Shown here piece by piece: positions 18,073 to 27,935 of a stretch of DNA of 64,000 nucleotides (position 1 is its first letter; the number at the start of each line of letters is the position of its first letter). The notes beneath the pieces were generated by a model, which did no database searches, was not told the origin of the DNA, and worked only from the letters and a program-made list of their open reading frames with translations. The translations under genes and the position numbers were made by a program. This stretch comes from Paenibacillus_AB hodogayensis (GTDB lineage: Bacteria; Bacillota; Bacilli; Paenibacillales; NBRC-103111): assembly GCF_039536325.1 (NCBI RefSeq), contig NZ_BAAAYO010000021.1, forward strand, positions 556,815 to 620,814, written 5' to 3'.

Positions 18073-18827
18073 ATGGAATGGTCATCCTGAAATCAAGAGC
18101 AGAAATTGAAGAAATGAAAAAAGCCGGCCGAATTGTCGCTGCTTTTCATCAAGCAATTGCAAGCATGATCCGGCCGGGTGTCACGACGCTCGAAATCGAG
18201 TCGTTCGCGGTGCGATTCCTGAAGGAGAATGGCGCCAAGGCTTATACGATAGGCTACAACGGCTATCCGTTTGCGACATGTGCGTCTGTCAACGACGTTA
18301 TTGCGCATGGTTTTCCTAGCCGGAAGCCGCTCAAGGAAGGCGACATCGTCACAATCGACATCGTCGCGGAGGCGGATGGCTGGATCGGCGATTCAGCTTG
18401 GTGTTATGCGGTCGGCGAAGTGTCGGAAGAAGCTCTCAAGCTGATGCGGGTAACGAAGGAATGCTTATATCTTGGTATTGAAAAAGCTGTCGTCGGAAAC
18501 CGGATCGGTGATGTGATGCACGCGGTTCAATCCCATGCCGAGCGAAACGGATTCTCGGTAGTCCTCGATCTGCTCGGTCATGGCGTAGGAAGGAAGATGC
18601 ACGAGGAACCTAATTATCCCCACGTCGGGAATCCGGGCAAAGGGTTCCGCTTGAAGGAAGGGATGGTTTTTACGATCGAGCCGATGCTAAATGCCGGAAA
18701 AGCGTTCATGACGATTGATGCAGACGGATGGACCGCCAGAACCGCGGACGGCTCGCTTTCCGCACAGTACGAGCATACGATCGCCATTACGGCGGACGGC
18801 CCGATCATATTGACTTCCTCTTCCTGA
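18069..18827 (+). CDS. map: Methionine aminopeptidase, type I
   Basis: A 252-residue enzyme that removes the N-terminal methionine from new proteins in the cytoplasm. The five metal ligands can be found: D in GDIVTIDIVAEADGW, D in IGDSAW, H in LGHGVGRKMHEEP, E in FTIEPML and E in YEHTIAI. The length matches stand-alone type I enzymes without the zinc-finger extension. It overlaps the upstream TetR gene by four bases. The start may be 18069 or the in-frame ATG at 18078, with AAGGAG ahead of both. Because it sits away from ribosomal protein genes and next to a regulator, it is probably an extra copy and not the housekeeping one. That is an inference. Confidence 0.9.
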   Translation: MNGMVILKSRAEIEEMKKAGRIVAAFHQAIASMIRPGVTTLEIESFAVRFLKENGAKAYTIGYNGYPFATCASVNDVIAHGFPSRKPLKEGDIVTIDIVAEADGWIGDSAWCYAVGEVSEEALKLMRVTKECLYLGIEKAVVGNRIGDVMHAVQSHAERNGFSVVLDLLGHGVGRKMHEEPNYPHVGNPGKGFRLKEGMVFTIEPMLNAGKAFMTIDADGWTARTADGSLSAQYEHTIAITADGPIILTSSS

Positions 18828-18901
18828 TTTCTATTTTGCCAGAGTCACACATCCGCTCCGCCTACAATATGATGAGTTTAGAAATCTAAAGAGGTGAGCC
18901 C

Positions 18902-19345
18902 ATGGCAGTCGTGAAAGCCAGGAAACAGGATGTTGATATGTTGGCAAGGTTGCTCCGAGCTGAAGCTGAGACCGAAGGCGAAACGGGTATGCTCCTTGTT
19001 GGCAATGTTGGCATTAACCGAATAAGAGCGAATTGCTCCGATTTTAAAGGAATCCGGACAATTCCCCAAATGATCAATCAGCCGCATGCGTTCGAAGCGT
19101 TGCAACATGGTTTGTACTATCAAAACGCAAGAGAGAGGGAGCGCCGTCTGGCGCAACGGGCTGTGAATGGGGAACGGAGTTGGCCAGGAAAATTCTCCCT
19201 ATGGTATTTCCGCCCAGGAACGTTCGAAAATCCCGGACCATGTCCGGAAACTTGGTATAATCAGCCGCTCGCAGGACGATTCAGAAAGCACTGTTTTTAT
19301 GAGCCGACCGCGGAAGAATGTGAGAATGTATATAATACGTTTTAA
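18902..19345 (+). CDS. cwlJ: Spore cortex or cell-wall hydrolase, SleB/CwlJ family
   Basis: A 147-residue protein of the Hydrolase_2 family. It begins MAVVKARKQDVDMLARLLRA and has the catalytic-glutamate region RAEAETEGETGMLLVGNVGI at residues 20-39, then CSDFKGIRTIPQMI and GKFSLWYFRPG. No signal peptide or SleB-type N-terminal domain is present. That is the CwlJ arrangement, and CwlJ degrades spore cortex peptidoglycan during germination. GAGGTGAG precedes the ATG. It stands alone, without the GerQ partner. This gene supports a spore-forming host. Confidence 0.88.
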   Translation: MAVVKARKQDVDMLARLLRAEAETEGETGMLLVGNVGINRIRANCSDFKGIRTIPQMINQPHAFEALQHGLYYQNARERERRLAQRAVNGERSWPGKFSLWYFRPGTFENPGPCPETWYNQPLAGRFRKHCFYEPTAEECENVYNTF

Positions 19346-19710
19346 TTTTATAAACGAAAAGAGCTCAGGATCTCTTATCCTGACTTGTCAAAGCCATGTG
19401 TACGTTGACAAGGACTTTATCTCATTAAGCGCCGCGTAAATCGCGGCTTTTGTGTTTTATGGGATAAAGTTCTTTTTGGTTTTGACAAAAACTTATTCCA
19501 TTCCCGACGAACGTTTTTTTTATACGCTGTATCCAATTATTTTCTTTCAAAATTCTTTCATTTCACTATGATAAGATTCAATTCGAGGAACTAGGTCAAG
19601 TAAGTATAAACAGCCTAGAGAAACGGCTTTTCGTATTGTGAGGAGTGATGCTAGAGAATTCCAGTACTAGAGAAGGAATAGATAAAAACGAATACTAGGA
19701 GGAACCCTTT
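19346..19710. other. Intergenic stretch with inverted repeats
   Basis: No gene seen. It contains an 8-base inverted repeat CTTGTCAA (19384) and TTGACAAG (19405), then the repeat element at 19431-19511. The AGGAGG site of the large surface-protein gene lies just before 19711. Confidence 0.5.
19431..19511 (+). repeat. Dispersed repeat element, copy A, starting with a terminator hairpin
   Basis: GCCGCG-TAAAT-CGCGGC followed by TTTT is a terminator-like hairpin. It is followed by an imperfect inverted repeat and ATTCCCGACGAA. The same order, with GCGTAAATCGCGGCTTTT and ATTCCCGACGAA identical, occurs at 33175-33259. Confidence 0.55.
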
Positions 19711-22700
19711 GTGAAGTCCAAAATACGGACAAGGATGAGATTCGTTTGCCTGCTTCTATTCGCAGTTTTGCTGTATGTTCCAGGCGCTTCAGGCAGAGCG
19801 GATGCGGTAGCTACGGGAGTGGCCGACGGCACTTATGATTTCGGCGGCACCTTGGCGGCATATGACAATACCTATAAAAAGACGGGCGACAAGTTTCTTG
19901 TGAACAAGGACCTTGTGAAAAGCGGAACCAGCTTATGGCCGCAAACGCAAAAGAACGGGGAGAACCCGGGTTATATGCTGCTCACGGCCGAAGGCACAAC
20001 GACGCTCGGCAGCTTTACGTTTCAAGATTTGGGCTTTAGCGCCACAAGCGATAACCTGAGGCTTGATTTTATTCATATTACTTTAATGGATGCGGCAGGC
20101 GCCACAATCACTACGATCGATAATTATCGATATGGAGGGACCAACCGCGGCGTCGGAAAAAGTACAGTTAAACTTTCGGCGATGTTAAATTTCAATAAGC
20201 TTTTTCAGTTCAAGAATGTGAAATCGATTAAAATATTATGGATCTTTGCAGATGACGCTGATCCATCCCGATTAAAGCTGGACAACATCACAATAGCCAA
20301 TGCGCAAAAGGGTAAATATAATGTTACGTTTAACAGCTACGGCGGTACGGCGGTGAATAGCCAAAGTATATTTTATAACGAGAGAGCAACAGCGCCTACC
20401 GCTCCGACGAGGCCGGGCTTCACGTTCGGAGGCTGGTACGCGGACCCTGAATTGACAAAACCGTTCGCGTTTACGACGGCGATTACGGGGAACACGACGC
20501 TGTATGCGAAGTGGACAATGATCATGTACACGGTAACATTCAATAGCAAAGGCGGTCCGGCGGTGAGCAGTCAGTCGGTATTCTACGGCGGCACTGCATA
20601 TGATCCTTCGTATAGTCCTCCGATAGCGCGAACGGGCTATGGGTTCGGAGGGTGGTACATGGATGAAGCGCTGACGCGTCCTTTTGATTTCGACACGGTG
20701 ATTACAAGAGATATGACGCTGTATGCGAAGTGGACAGCGATCAATTACTCGGTCACGTTTGAAAGCAACGGCGGTACGGCGGTAAACAGCCAGACGGTGA
20801 GCTATAACAACAAGGCGACAGCGCCCGCCAATCCGACGCGGACGGGTTATACGTTCGGAGGGTGGTACACGAACACGGAGTTGACGACGGCGTTCACATT
20901 CACGACGGCGATTACCGGAAATACGAAGCTGTATGCGAAGTGGACATTGAACAATTACGCGGTCACGTTTGAAAGCAACGGCGGTACGGCGGTGAGCAGC
21001 CAGACGGTGGGCTATAACAACAAGGCGACAGCGCCCGCCAATCCGACGCGGACGGGTTATACGTTCGGAGGGTGGTACACGGACCCTGAATGGACAAAAC
21101 CGTTCGCATTCACGACGGCGATTACCGGAAATACGAAGCTGTACGCGAAGTGGACGTTGAACAATTACACGGTCACGTTTGAAAGTAACGGCGGTACGAC
21201 GGTGAGCAGCCAGACGGTAGGCTACAACAACAAGGCGACCACGCCTACGGCTCCGACGCGAACGGGCTATACGTTCGGAGGGTGGTACACGAACACGGCC
21301 TTGACGACAGCGTTTGCATTCACGACGGTGATTACAGGGGATACGAAGTTGTATGCGAAGTGGACGTTGAACAATTACACGGTAAAGTTTGAAAGCAACG
21401 GCGGTACGACGGTGAGCAACCAGACGGTGAGCTATAACAACAGGGCGACAGCGCCTACGGCTCCGACGAAGCCAGGAAATACGTTCGGAGGGTGGTACAC
21501 GAATACGGGATTGACGACAGCGTTCGCATTCACGACGGCGATTACAGTGGATACGAAGCTGTATGCCAAGTGGACGTTGAACAATTACACGGTCACGTTT
21601 GAAAGCAACGGCGGTACGACGGTGAGCAGCCAGACGGTGGGCTACAACAACAGGGCGACAGCACCTACGGCTCCGACGCGAACGGGCTATACGTTTGGGG
21701 GATGGTACACGAACACGGGGCTGACGACAGCATTCGCATTCACGACGGCGATCACGGGGGATACGAAGCTGTATGCGAAGTGGACGTTGAACAATTACAC
21801 GGTCACGTTTGAAAGCAACGGCGGTACGCTGGTGAGCAGCCAGACGGTGAGCTATAACAACAGGGCGGCGGCGCCTCCGGCCCCGACGCGAACAGGCTAT
21901 ACGTTCGGAGGGTGGTACAAGGATGCGGGACTAACGGAAGCGTTCGCATTCACGACGGCGATTACCGGAAATACGACGCTGCGTGCGAAATGGCTGCCCA
22001 ATTACACGGTCAAGTTTGAAAGCAACGGCGGAACGCCGGTGAGCAGTCAAACCGTAGCCAGCAACAGCACAGCCGCAGCGCCTGGCGCTCCAACCAAATT
22101 AGGCCATACGTTTGGCGGGTGGTATACGAACGCGGGATTGACCACACCGGCTTCGTTCGGCACAGCGATTACCGGAAATACGATTTTGTATGCCAAGTGG
22201 ATACCCCATATATACACGGTCACGTTTGACACTTACGGTGGTACGACTGTGGACAGTCTGATGGTGAGCTACGGCAGCATGGCGACAGCGCCTGCCGATC
22301 CAACGAAAACCGGTTACACGTTTGGCGGGTGGTATACGAACGCTGCGCTGACCATGCCGTTCTTGTTCACCACAAGTATTACGGCGGATACGACCCTGCA
22401 TGCGGGATGGGCGACAGACAGCTTTGCGGTGACGTTCCACAGCAACGGCGGTACGTCCGTAAACAGTCAAGCGGTGAGCTACGGCACCTTGGCCACAGCG
22501 CCTGCAACTCCGACGAAGGTAGGCCATACGTTCGCAGGCTGGTATATGGATGAGCATTTGACCGCGCCTTTCCAGTTTACGACCGCGATTGCAGGAGATA
22601 CCGGGCTGTATGCGAATTGGACCGAGGATGAGTATACGCTCACGTTTGACAGTAAAGGCGGTACGCCCGTCACGGTTATGACAGCAACCTATGACGACCT

Positions 22701-25700
22701 CATTCTGGCGCCGGTAGACCCAACGAAAACGGATTACGCGTTCGCAGGCTGGCATAGCGATGAAGAGCTGACGGTACCTTTTCCATTCCCTGCGATGATT
22801 ACAGTCGATACGACGGTGTACGCGAAGTGGGTAGAGGAGCGCTACACGGTTACGTTTGACAGTAACGGCGGCACGGCAGTCACGGTTGTGACAGCGACTT
22901 ATAACAACACGATCGCGTCACCCGGAGACCCGACGAAAACGGGCTACACGTTCGGAGGCTGGCATACGAATGAAGAGCTGACGCTTCCTTTTGAATTTAC
23001 ATCAACGGTGATCACGGGGGATAGGACGCTGTATGCGAAGTGGACGGAGGAGGAATATACGCTCACGTTTGACAGTACCGGCGGTACGACCGTGAGCAGT
23101 CAGCCGGTGAGCTACAACCATACCGCTGTAGAACCTCCAGACCCGACCCAGTCCGGTTTTACGTTTGGCGGCTGGTTCATGAACAGCGGCTTGACCGAGC
23201 CTTATACATTTTCGATGGCGATTACGGGGGATATGGTGCTGTATGCGAGCTGGTTGGCGGACAGTTACACCGTAACGTTCGACAGCAACGAAGGTTCGAT
23301 CACACAAGTGGGAGTGCCTTATAACGGCTTGGTCACAGCACCTGCTGTTCCGGTGAGGACGAGTTACACGTTCGGAGGCTGGTATACGGATGAAGAGCTG
23401 ACGCTTCCTTTTGAGTTCACAACAACGGTGATTACAGGGGATAGGACGCTGTATGCGAAGTGGACGGCGGAAGACTACACGGTCACGTTTGAAAGTAACG
23501 GCGGTACGCCCGTGAGCAGTCAGACGGTGAGCTACAACAACGTAGCCTCGGCACCGACTGATCCGACGAATATAGGGAATATATTCGCAGGCTGGTACAC
23601 GGACATGGGGCTGACGGCATATTTTTCATTCGCCACGGTCATTACAGGGGATATGACGCTATATGCGAAGTGGGCTACTGATAGCAACGCAGTCACCTTC
23701 GACAGCAATGGCGGTACGGCTGTAAGCAGTGTGATGGTGAGTTACAACAGTACGTTCACAGCACCTGCCGATCCGATTAAATCAGGCTATACGTTCGGCG
23801 GCTGGTATGTGGACGAGGATTTGACAGCCCTGTTCGCTTTCTCGACTCCGATTATGGGAGATACGACGTTGTATGCGAAGTGGGCGACAGACAGCTATGC
23901 GGTAACATTCAACAGCAACGGCGGCACATCCGTAGGAAGCTTGGCGGTGAGCTACAACGGCACGACACCGGCGCCTGTTGATCCGACGAAGGCGGGATAT
24001 ACGTTTGCAGGCTGGTTTACAGACACGGCATTGACGGAATCCTTCACCTTCACGACGGCGATTACAAGCGATATGATGCTGCATGCGAGTTGGACGACGA
24101 ACAGTTATAAAGTGACGTTCGACAGCAAGGAAGGCAGCGCGGTGAGCAGTCAGGAAGTGGGCTACAACGGCATCGCCACGGCACCGGCAGACCCGGTCAA
24201 GGCAGGTTATACGTTCGCAGGCTGGTATGCAGACGACGAGCTTACGGTACCTTTCCCATTCACCACGGTGATCATGGGAGATTTAACGGTGCATGCGAAG
24301 TGGGTGACGGACAGCTACGCGGTGACGTTCAATAGCAACGGCGGTACGGCCATTAGCGGTCAGGCGGTGAGCTACAATACCACGGCAACAGCGCCTGCTG
24401 ATCCGACAAAGACGGGCAGCACATTCGCAGGCTGGTATATGGACGCGGAACTGACGGCACCTTTCTCGTTTGCAGCGATTATTACCGGAAATACGACGCT
24501 GTATGCGAAGTGGACGACAAGCAGCAGCGCGGATTTGAGCAGCTTGGTCGTGTCGGACACGATGCCGAACCCGGCCTTTGACCCCGACACGACCTATTAT
24601 TCGGCAAATGTGTTGAACAGCACCACGGCGGTCACCCTGACAGCATCGGTGTACGACAGACATGCCTCTATCAAGGTGAATAACACGGCGGTAACAAGTG
24701 GTCAAGCAACTGAAGTGCTTCTGAACGAGGGGAACAATACGATCGTTGTCGATGTGACGGCGCAGGACGGTTCGGCTAAAGCGTATTCGGTATCGGTAAC
24801 GAGAGCGCCGAAAGCGCCTGTCGGACTTGAGGGATATGCGGCTGACGGTAAGGTCGCGTTAAACTGGCAAAGCGTGCCGGGTGCCGTGTCCTATAGTGTG
24901 TACGGCGGAACGGCTTCCCGTTCCTATGGCGCAATTCCTATGGAGACGGTTAGCGGCGCAACATACAGTTATATGGCATCCGGACTGACAAACGGCACCG
25001 GCTATTATTTCACGATTATGGCTAACAACATAGGAGGAACGAGTCTGTACTCCAATGAAGTCATGGCAATGCCTCTCAGTGAGGATGCGAGTCTGGAAAG
25101 CTTGCGCTTAACGGACGTTACACTAAGCCCGACGTTTGAGCGAAGCGTATTTTCGTACGAGGCCCGTGTCGCGAACCTTGTTTGGACCACCACGGTAACG
25201 GCAATGGTGTATGAGAAAAATGCTTCCGTAATCATTCGTGTGAACGGTATGGAAGTTAGTGATGGTCAAGCAGCCTTGAATGTCGGCAGAAATACGATCG
25301 ATATCGTGGTCGTAGCTCAGAACGGGACGACGAGCACCTATATAGTGACAGTCGATAGAATGTCTTCCGGGTCTTCCGGGTCTTATCCGTCATACGGCGA
25401 GCCTCAAGAAGTTCAACTAATGATTGACGGCCAGTCCTATGATCACTTGGCAAAGGTCACTAAGACAGGGGAACATGAGTTGACGGTAACGATAGATGCT
25501 GCCCAAATGCAAGGTTACCTGGATAAAAACGACAACATATCGGTAGTCGGTATGCGCATCTCGTCCAAGGTGGACGACATATCCGTGCTTCTGCCGGGGG
25601 ACATCGTCAAAGCGATGGAAAGAAAGCATATCGTATGGGAAGTTCGCGCACCTTACGGAGGTTACAGTCTGCCCGCTTCAGAAATAGGAATCGACCGTTT

Positions 25701-26637
25701 AGTTGCCCAGCTTGGAGCAGAAGCACTCACGAATGTTAACGTACAGGTACGTATCGGCAAGAGTAGTTTCAACTGGGAAAACTGGAATGGAGCTGCAGTT
25801 GGAGACGGTATTGTCGGGCAGCCGGTGGATTTTCGGATAACGGCCGCGTATAAAGAACATACAGTGACAGTAAGGGAGTTCTTCTCGTACATAAAGCTGG
25901 AAATCCCGCTGCCTGACGGGACCGAACCGAATGAGATCACAACGGCTGTTGTGATGAATGAGGATGGAACGTTTCACCATGTACCTACTTACGTGAGGTC
26001 AGAAGACGGGAGACACTTTGCAATTATCCATAGTTTCACAAATGGTGTTTACGCTCTTGTGAAGAATCACAAGACGTTTGCGGATGTGGATAAGCATTGG
26101 TCAAAAAATGCAGTGAATGACTTGGCTTCGCGTTTCATCGTGAATGGAATCGATGAAACGCATTATAATCCGGATGGAGCGGTAACACGAGCGGAGTTCG
26201 CGGCAATTATTGTGAGAGCATTGGGGTTATCCAATACAGGAGGCAATGCTGCATTTACAGATGTGAAATCCGGCGACTGGTATGCAGGGGTGGTGTCGAA
26301 GGCACAGGAATACGGGATCATCGATGGGTATGAGGATGGGTCGTTCCGCCCTGCGAACACGATCACACGCGAGGAAGCGATGGCCCTTGTCATACGGGCA
26401 ATGAAGCTGACAGGATTGGAAACAGCTATTACTACGACTGATATCGAAGCGACGTTATCCATGTTTTCGGATAGCGAAGCCGTAAGCGCATGGGCTAAAC
26501 CTGCCGTTGCTTTGGCGGTAAGGAATGGAATCGTCAACGGTACCGATGCTGGATTGATGCCTGCGAGCGATATCACAAGAGCGGAAACGGCTGCCATCGT
26601 TCAGCGGATGTTAAGGAAGGCTAAGCTAATTGATTGA
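19711..26637 (+). CDS. Giant S-layer-anchored surface protein with InlB-type repeats
   Basis: A 2308-residue secreted protein. A signal peptide occupies residues 1-31 (FVCLLLFAVLLYVPGASG). Residues about 203-1601 hold 20 tandem repeats of about 70 residues of the Listeria-Bacteroides/InlB B type. Each runs from YxVTFxSNGGT through TGYTFGGWYT to TLYAKW. Two cadherin-like beta-sandwich domains follow (about 1605-1700 and 1790-1885), separated by an Fn3-like domain (LNWQSVPGAVSYSVYGG). A Ser/Gly linker and an uncharacterised beta domain come next. Three SLH domains close the protein (from about 2117: FADVDKHWSKNAV, FTDVKSGDWYAGVV, FSDSEAVSAWAKPAV) and anchor it to secondary cell-wall polymer. 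The start is GTG with AGGAGG. It probably acts in adhesion. The gene stands alone between terminators. Confidence 0.93.
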   Translation: MKSKIRTRMRFVCLLLFAVLLYVPGASGRADAVATGVADGTYDFGGTLAAYDNTYKKTGDKFLVNKDLVKSGTSLWPQTQKNGENPGYMLLTAEGTTTLGSFTFQDLGFSATSDNLRLDFIHITLMDAAGATITTIDNYRYGGTNRGVGKSTVKLSAMLNFNKLFQFKNVKSIKILWIFADDADPSRLKLDNITIANAQKGKYNVTFNSYGGTAVNSQSIFYNERATAPTAPTRPGFTFGGWYADPELTKPFAFTTAITGNTTLYAKWTMIMYTVTFNSKGGPAVSSQSVFYGGTAYDPSYSPPIARTGYGFGGWYMDEALTRPFDFDTVITRDMTLYAKWTAINYSVTFESNGGTAVNSQTVSYNNKATAPANPTRTGYTFGGWYTNTELTTAFTFTTAITGNTKLYAKWTLNNYAVTFESNGGTAVSSQTVGYNNKATAPANPTRTGYTFGGWYTDPEWTKPFAFTTAITGNTKLYAKWTLNNYTVTFESNGGTTVSSQTVGYNNKATTPTAPTRTGYTFGGWYTNTALTTAFAFTTVITGDTKLYAKWTLNNYTVKFESNGGTTVSNQTVSYNNRATAPTAPTKPGNTFGGWYTNTGLTTAFAFTTAITVDTKLYAKWTLNNYTVTFESNGGTTVSSQTVGYNNRATAPTAPTRTGYTFGGWYTNTGLTTAFAFTTAITGDTKLYAKWTLNNYTVTFESNGGTLVSSQTVSYNNRAAAPPAPTRTGYTFGGWYKDAGLTEAFAFTTAITGNTTLRAKWLPNYTVKFESNGGTPVSSQTVASNSTAAAPGAPTKLGHTFGGWYTNAGLTTPASFGTAITGNTILYAKWIPHIYTVTFDTYGGTTVDSLMVSYGSMATAPADPTKTGYTFGGWYTNAALTMPFLFTTSITADTTLHAGWATDSFAVTFHSNGGTSVNSQAVSYGTLATAPATPTKVGHTFAGWYMDEHLTAPFQFTTAIAGDTGLYANWTEDEYTLTFDSKGGTPVTVMTATYDDLILAPVDPTKTDYAFAGWHSDEELTVPFPFPAMITVDTTVYAKWVEERYTVTFDSNGGTAVTVVTATYNNTIASPGDPTKTGYTFGGWHTNEELTLPFEFTSTVITGDRTLYAKWTEEEYTLTFDSTGGTTVSSQPVSYNHTAVEPPDPTQSGFTFGGWFMNSGLTEPYTFSMAITGDMVLYASWLADSYTVTFDSNEGSITQVGVPYNGLVTAPAVPVRTSYTFGGWYTDEELTLPFEFTTTVITGDRTLYAKWTAEDYTVTFESNGGTPVSSQTVSYNNVASAPTDPTNIGNIFAGWYTDMGLTAYFSFATVITGDMTLYAKWATDSNAVTFDSNGGTAVSSVMVSYNSTFTAPADPIKSGYTFGGWYVDEDLTALFAFSTPIMGDTTLYAKWATDSYAVTFNSNGGTSVGSLAVSYNGTTPAPVDPTKAGYTFAGWFTDTALTESFTFTTAITSDMMLHASWTTNSYKVTFDSKEGSAVSSQEVGYNGIATAPADPVKAGYTFAGWYADDELTVPFPFTTVIMGDLTVHAKWVTDSYAVTFNSNGGTAISGQAVSYNTTATAPADPTKTGSTFAGWYMDAELTAPFSFAAIITGNTTLYAKWTTSSSADLSSLVVSDTMPNPAFDPDTTYYSANVLNSTTAVTLTASVYDRHASIKVNNTAVTSGQATEVLLNEGNNTIVVDVTAQDGSAKAYSVSVTRAPKAPVGLEGYAADGKVALNWQSVPGAVSYSVYGGTASRSYGAIPMETVSGATYSYMASGLTNGTGYYFTIMANNIGGTSLYSNEVMAMPLSEDASLESLRLTDVTLSPTFERSVFSYEARVANLVWTTTVTAMVYEKNASVIIRVNGMEVSDGQAALNVGRNTIDIVVVAQNGTTSTYIVTVDRMSSGSSGSYPSYGEPQEVQLMIDGQSYDHLAKVTKTGEHELTVTIDAAQMQGYLDKNDNISVVGMRISSKVDDISVLLPGDIVKAMERKHIVWEVRAPYGGYSLPASEIGIDRLVAQLGAEALTNVNVQVRIGKSSFNWENWNGAAVGDGIVGQPVDFRITAAYKEHTVTVREFFSYIKLEIPLPDGTEPNEITTAVVMNEDGTFHHVPTYVRSEDGRHFAIIHSFTNGVYALVKNHKTFADVDKHWSKNAVNDLASRFIVNGIDETHYNPDGAVTRAEFAAIIVRALGLSNTGGNAAFTDVKSGDWYAGVVSKAQEYGIIDGYEDGSFRPANTITREEAMALVIRAMKLTGLETAITTTDIEATLSMFSDSEAVSAWAKPAVALAVRNGIVNGTDAGLMPASDITRAETAAIVQRMLRKAKLID
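20317..24513 (+). repeat. Twenty tandem repeats of about 210 bp coding for InlB-type modules
   Basis: The modules average about 210 bases. Those between about 20741 and 21990 are nearly identical at DNA level (for example GGTACGACGGTGAGCAGCCA recurs), while the later ones have diverged. The pattern suggests recent homogenisation or expansion at the N-terminal end of the array. Confidence 0.85.
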
Positions 26638-26659
26638 TTGAATATCCAAAACGATTTAT

Positions 26660-26710
26660 AAAGGACTGTCCGCAGGCAGACATGCTGCTTGTGGACAGTC
26701 CTTTCCATAT
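26660..26710 (+). terminator. Terminator after the surface-protein gene
   Basis: AAAGGACTGTCC pairs with GGACAGTCCTTT over 12 base pairs, with an inner stem of GCAGGCAG and CTGCTT. It lies 23 bases after the stop. Confidence 0.75.
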
Positions 26711-26986
26711 CCATAGGATGTGCAGACAAATGGGAGGTGTCCTTTTCTCTCCCTACGGCTCTCCACACGCTCACCGATACATGAATACAACATGTCGGCT
26801 ACGAGCTGCTCCACATAATTCGTTTCCACCAGAAACGTTCTTGCGCTATGCAACGGCGATCCCACCTTGATCTGCAAAAAAGTATAAGAAAAATAGCAAG
26901 CGGGTGCATGTTCTTTATAATTATAAAGATATACGATACGGATAAGAAAGAAAATAACAAACAAAAAAGTGAAGGAGTCTTGCGAA
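26711..26986. other. Intergenic remainder with a 16-base palindrome
   Basis: No gene seen. CTTTATAATTATAAAG at 26913-26928 is a perfect palindrome that contains TATAAT. It may be the promoter or operator of the dioxygenase gene that starts 59 bases on. Confidence 0.35.
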
Positions 26987-27757
26987 ATGAGCAGCATTTT
27001 ATCGTACGCGCAGTTGAACGAATTCAAGCAAAAGGGGTATCTCGTTCTCCGCAGTCAGTTCACCCGCGAGGAGACGCAACTGTGGCGAGCCGAATGCAAC
27101 AGACTGCTCAGCCTGGACGAGAAAATAATAAACCCGCTTAATGTCCGGGTCGGTTTTCGGAAATCCGGCGATACGAATACGGTCGAGAAATTCGACCCGC
27201 TGATCGATATTTCCCCGGTGTTTCATGAGTTGGTGAAGGATGAGCGCATCTTGACCCCGCTGCGCGACATCTACCTTGACGAGCCGCTGCTGTTCAAAGA
27301 CAAGCTCATATTCAAGCTTCCCGGCATGAGCGGCTATACGATGCACCAGGACGCTGCCTACTGGCAAGGGTTTCCGTATGAAGGGCTCATTTCGGTCATG
27401 GTCGCGGTCGACGGAGCATCCCGCGAGAACGGCGGGCTGGAGCTGTTCCCGGGCTACCACGACCGGTTCCGCTCCACTCCCGGGGAGCTGCGCAATATGA
27501 ACGACGCGGAAATCGCCGAGATCGACCTCGGCAAAGGAGAGCTGGTCGAGACAGCTCCCGGCGACATCATTCTGTTTCATTCTCTCGCCCCGCACCGCAG
27601 CGGTCCGAATACAGCCGATTACAGCCGAACGCAGCTCTATTTGACGTATACCCCGTCCAAAAACGGGCAGCTGTACAAGGCGCATTACCAGCATTTCGTT
27701 CGCTACGGCTCGAGACACAAAACGGACGACGTCATCAAGCAAAATTATTTTTTGTAA
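26987..27757 (+). CDS. Phytanoyl-CoA dioxygenase (PhyH) family protein
   Basis: A 256-residue Fe(II)/2-oxoglutarate-dependent oxygenase. The iron-binding HxD is visible as YTMHQDAAYW, and the distal histidine is in FHSLAPHRSGPNTADYSRTQ, which also supplies the arginine for 2-oxoglutarate. The family hydroxylates small molecules. The start is the ATG at 26987, 8 bases after GAAGGAG. An in-frame GTG at 26969 lies upstream of that site and is unlikely. The gene stands alone between terminators. In sugar islands such enzymes often accompany sugar oxidoreductases, but the substrate here is unknown. Confidence 0.85.
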   Translation: MSSILSYAQLNEFKQKGYLVLRSQFTREETQLWRAECNRLLSLDEKIINPLNVRVGFRKSGDTNTVEKFDPLIDISPVFHELVKDERILTPLRDIYLDEPLLFKDKLIFKLPGMSGYTMHQDAAYWQGFPYEGLISVMVAVDGASRENGGLELFPGYHDRFRSTPGELRNMNDAEIAEIDLGKGELVETAPGDIILFHSLAPHRSGPNTADYSRTQLYLTYTPSKNGQLYKAHYQHFVRYGSRHKTDDVIKQNYFL

Positions 27758-27779
27758 CGGCCAATATGGCCGCGAGCGG

Positions 27780-27805
27780 AAAACCGGCAAAACGCGTCGG
27801 TTTTT
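27780..27805 (+). terminator. Rho-independent terminator after the dioxygenase gene
   Basis: AAAACCG pairs with CGGTTTT, with a loop of about 11 bases, and more T follow. Confidence 0.65.
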
Positions 27806-27935
27806 CTTTTTCCACGAGTTACAAAAAAGTATATGCACATTGCGGATTTTATGAATGTTCGTTGTCCCGCGGTAATTGTATGATTAGAAGGAAACAGCAG
27901 ATCAATCGGACCAAAAACGAAGGAGGGGTTGCTCA

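Noticed and set aside
22099..22755. Long minus-strand open frame opposite the InlB repeats (218 codons)
   Set aside because: It is the regular antisense shadow of the repeats, shows the same 70-residue period and has no start signal.
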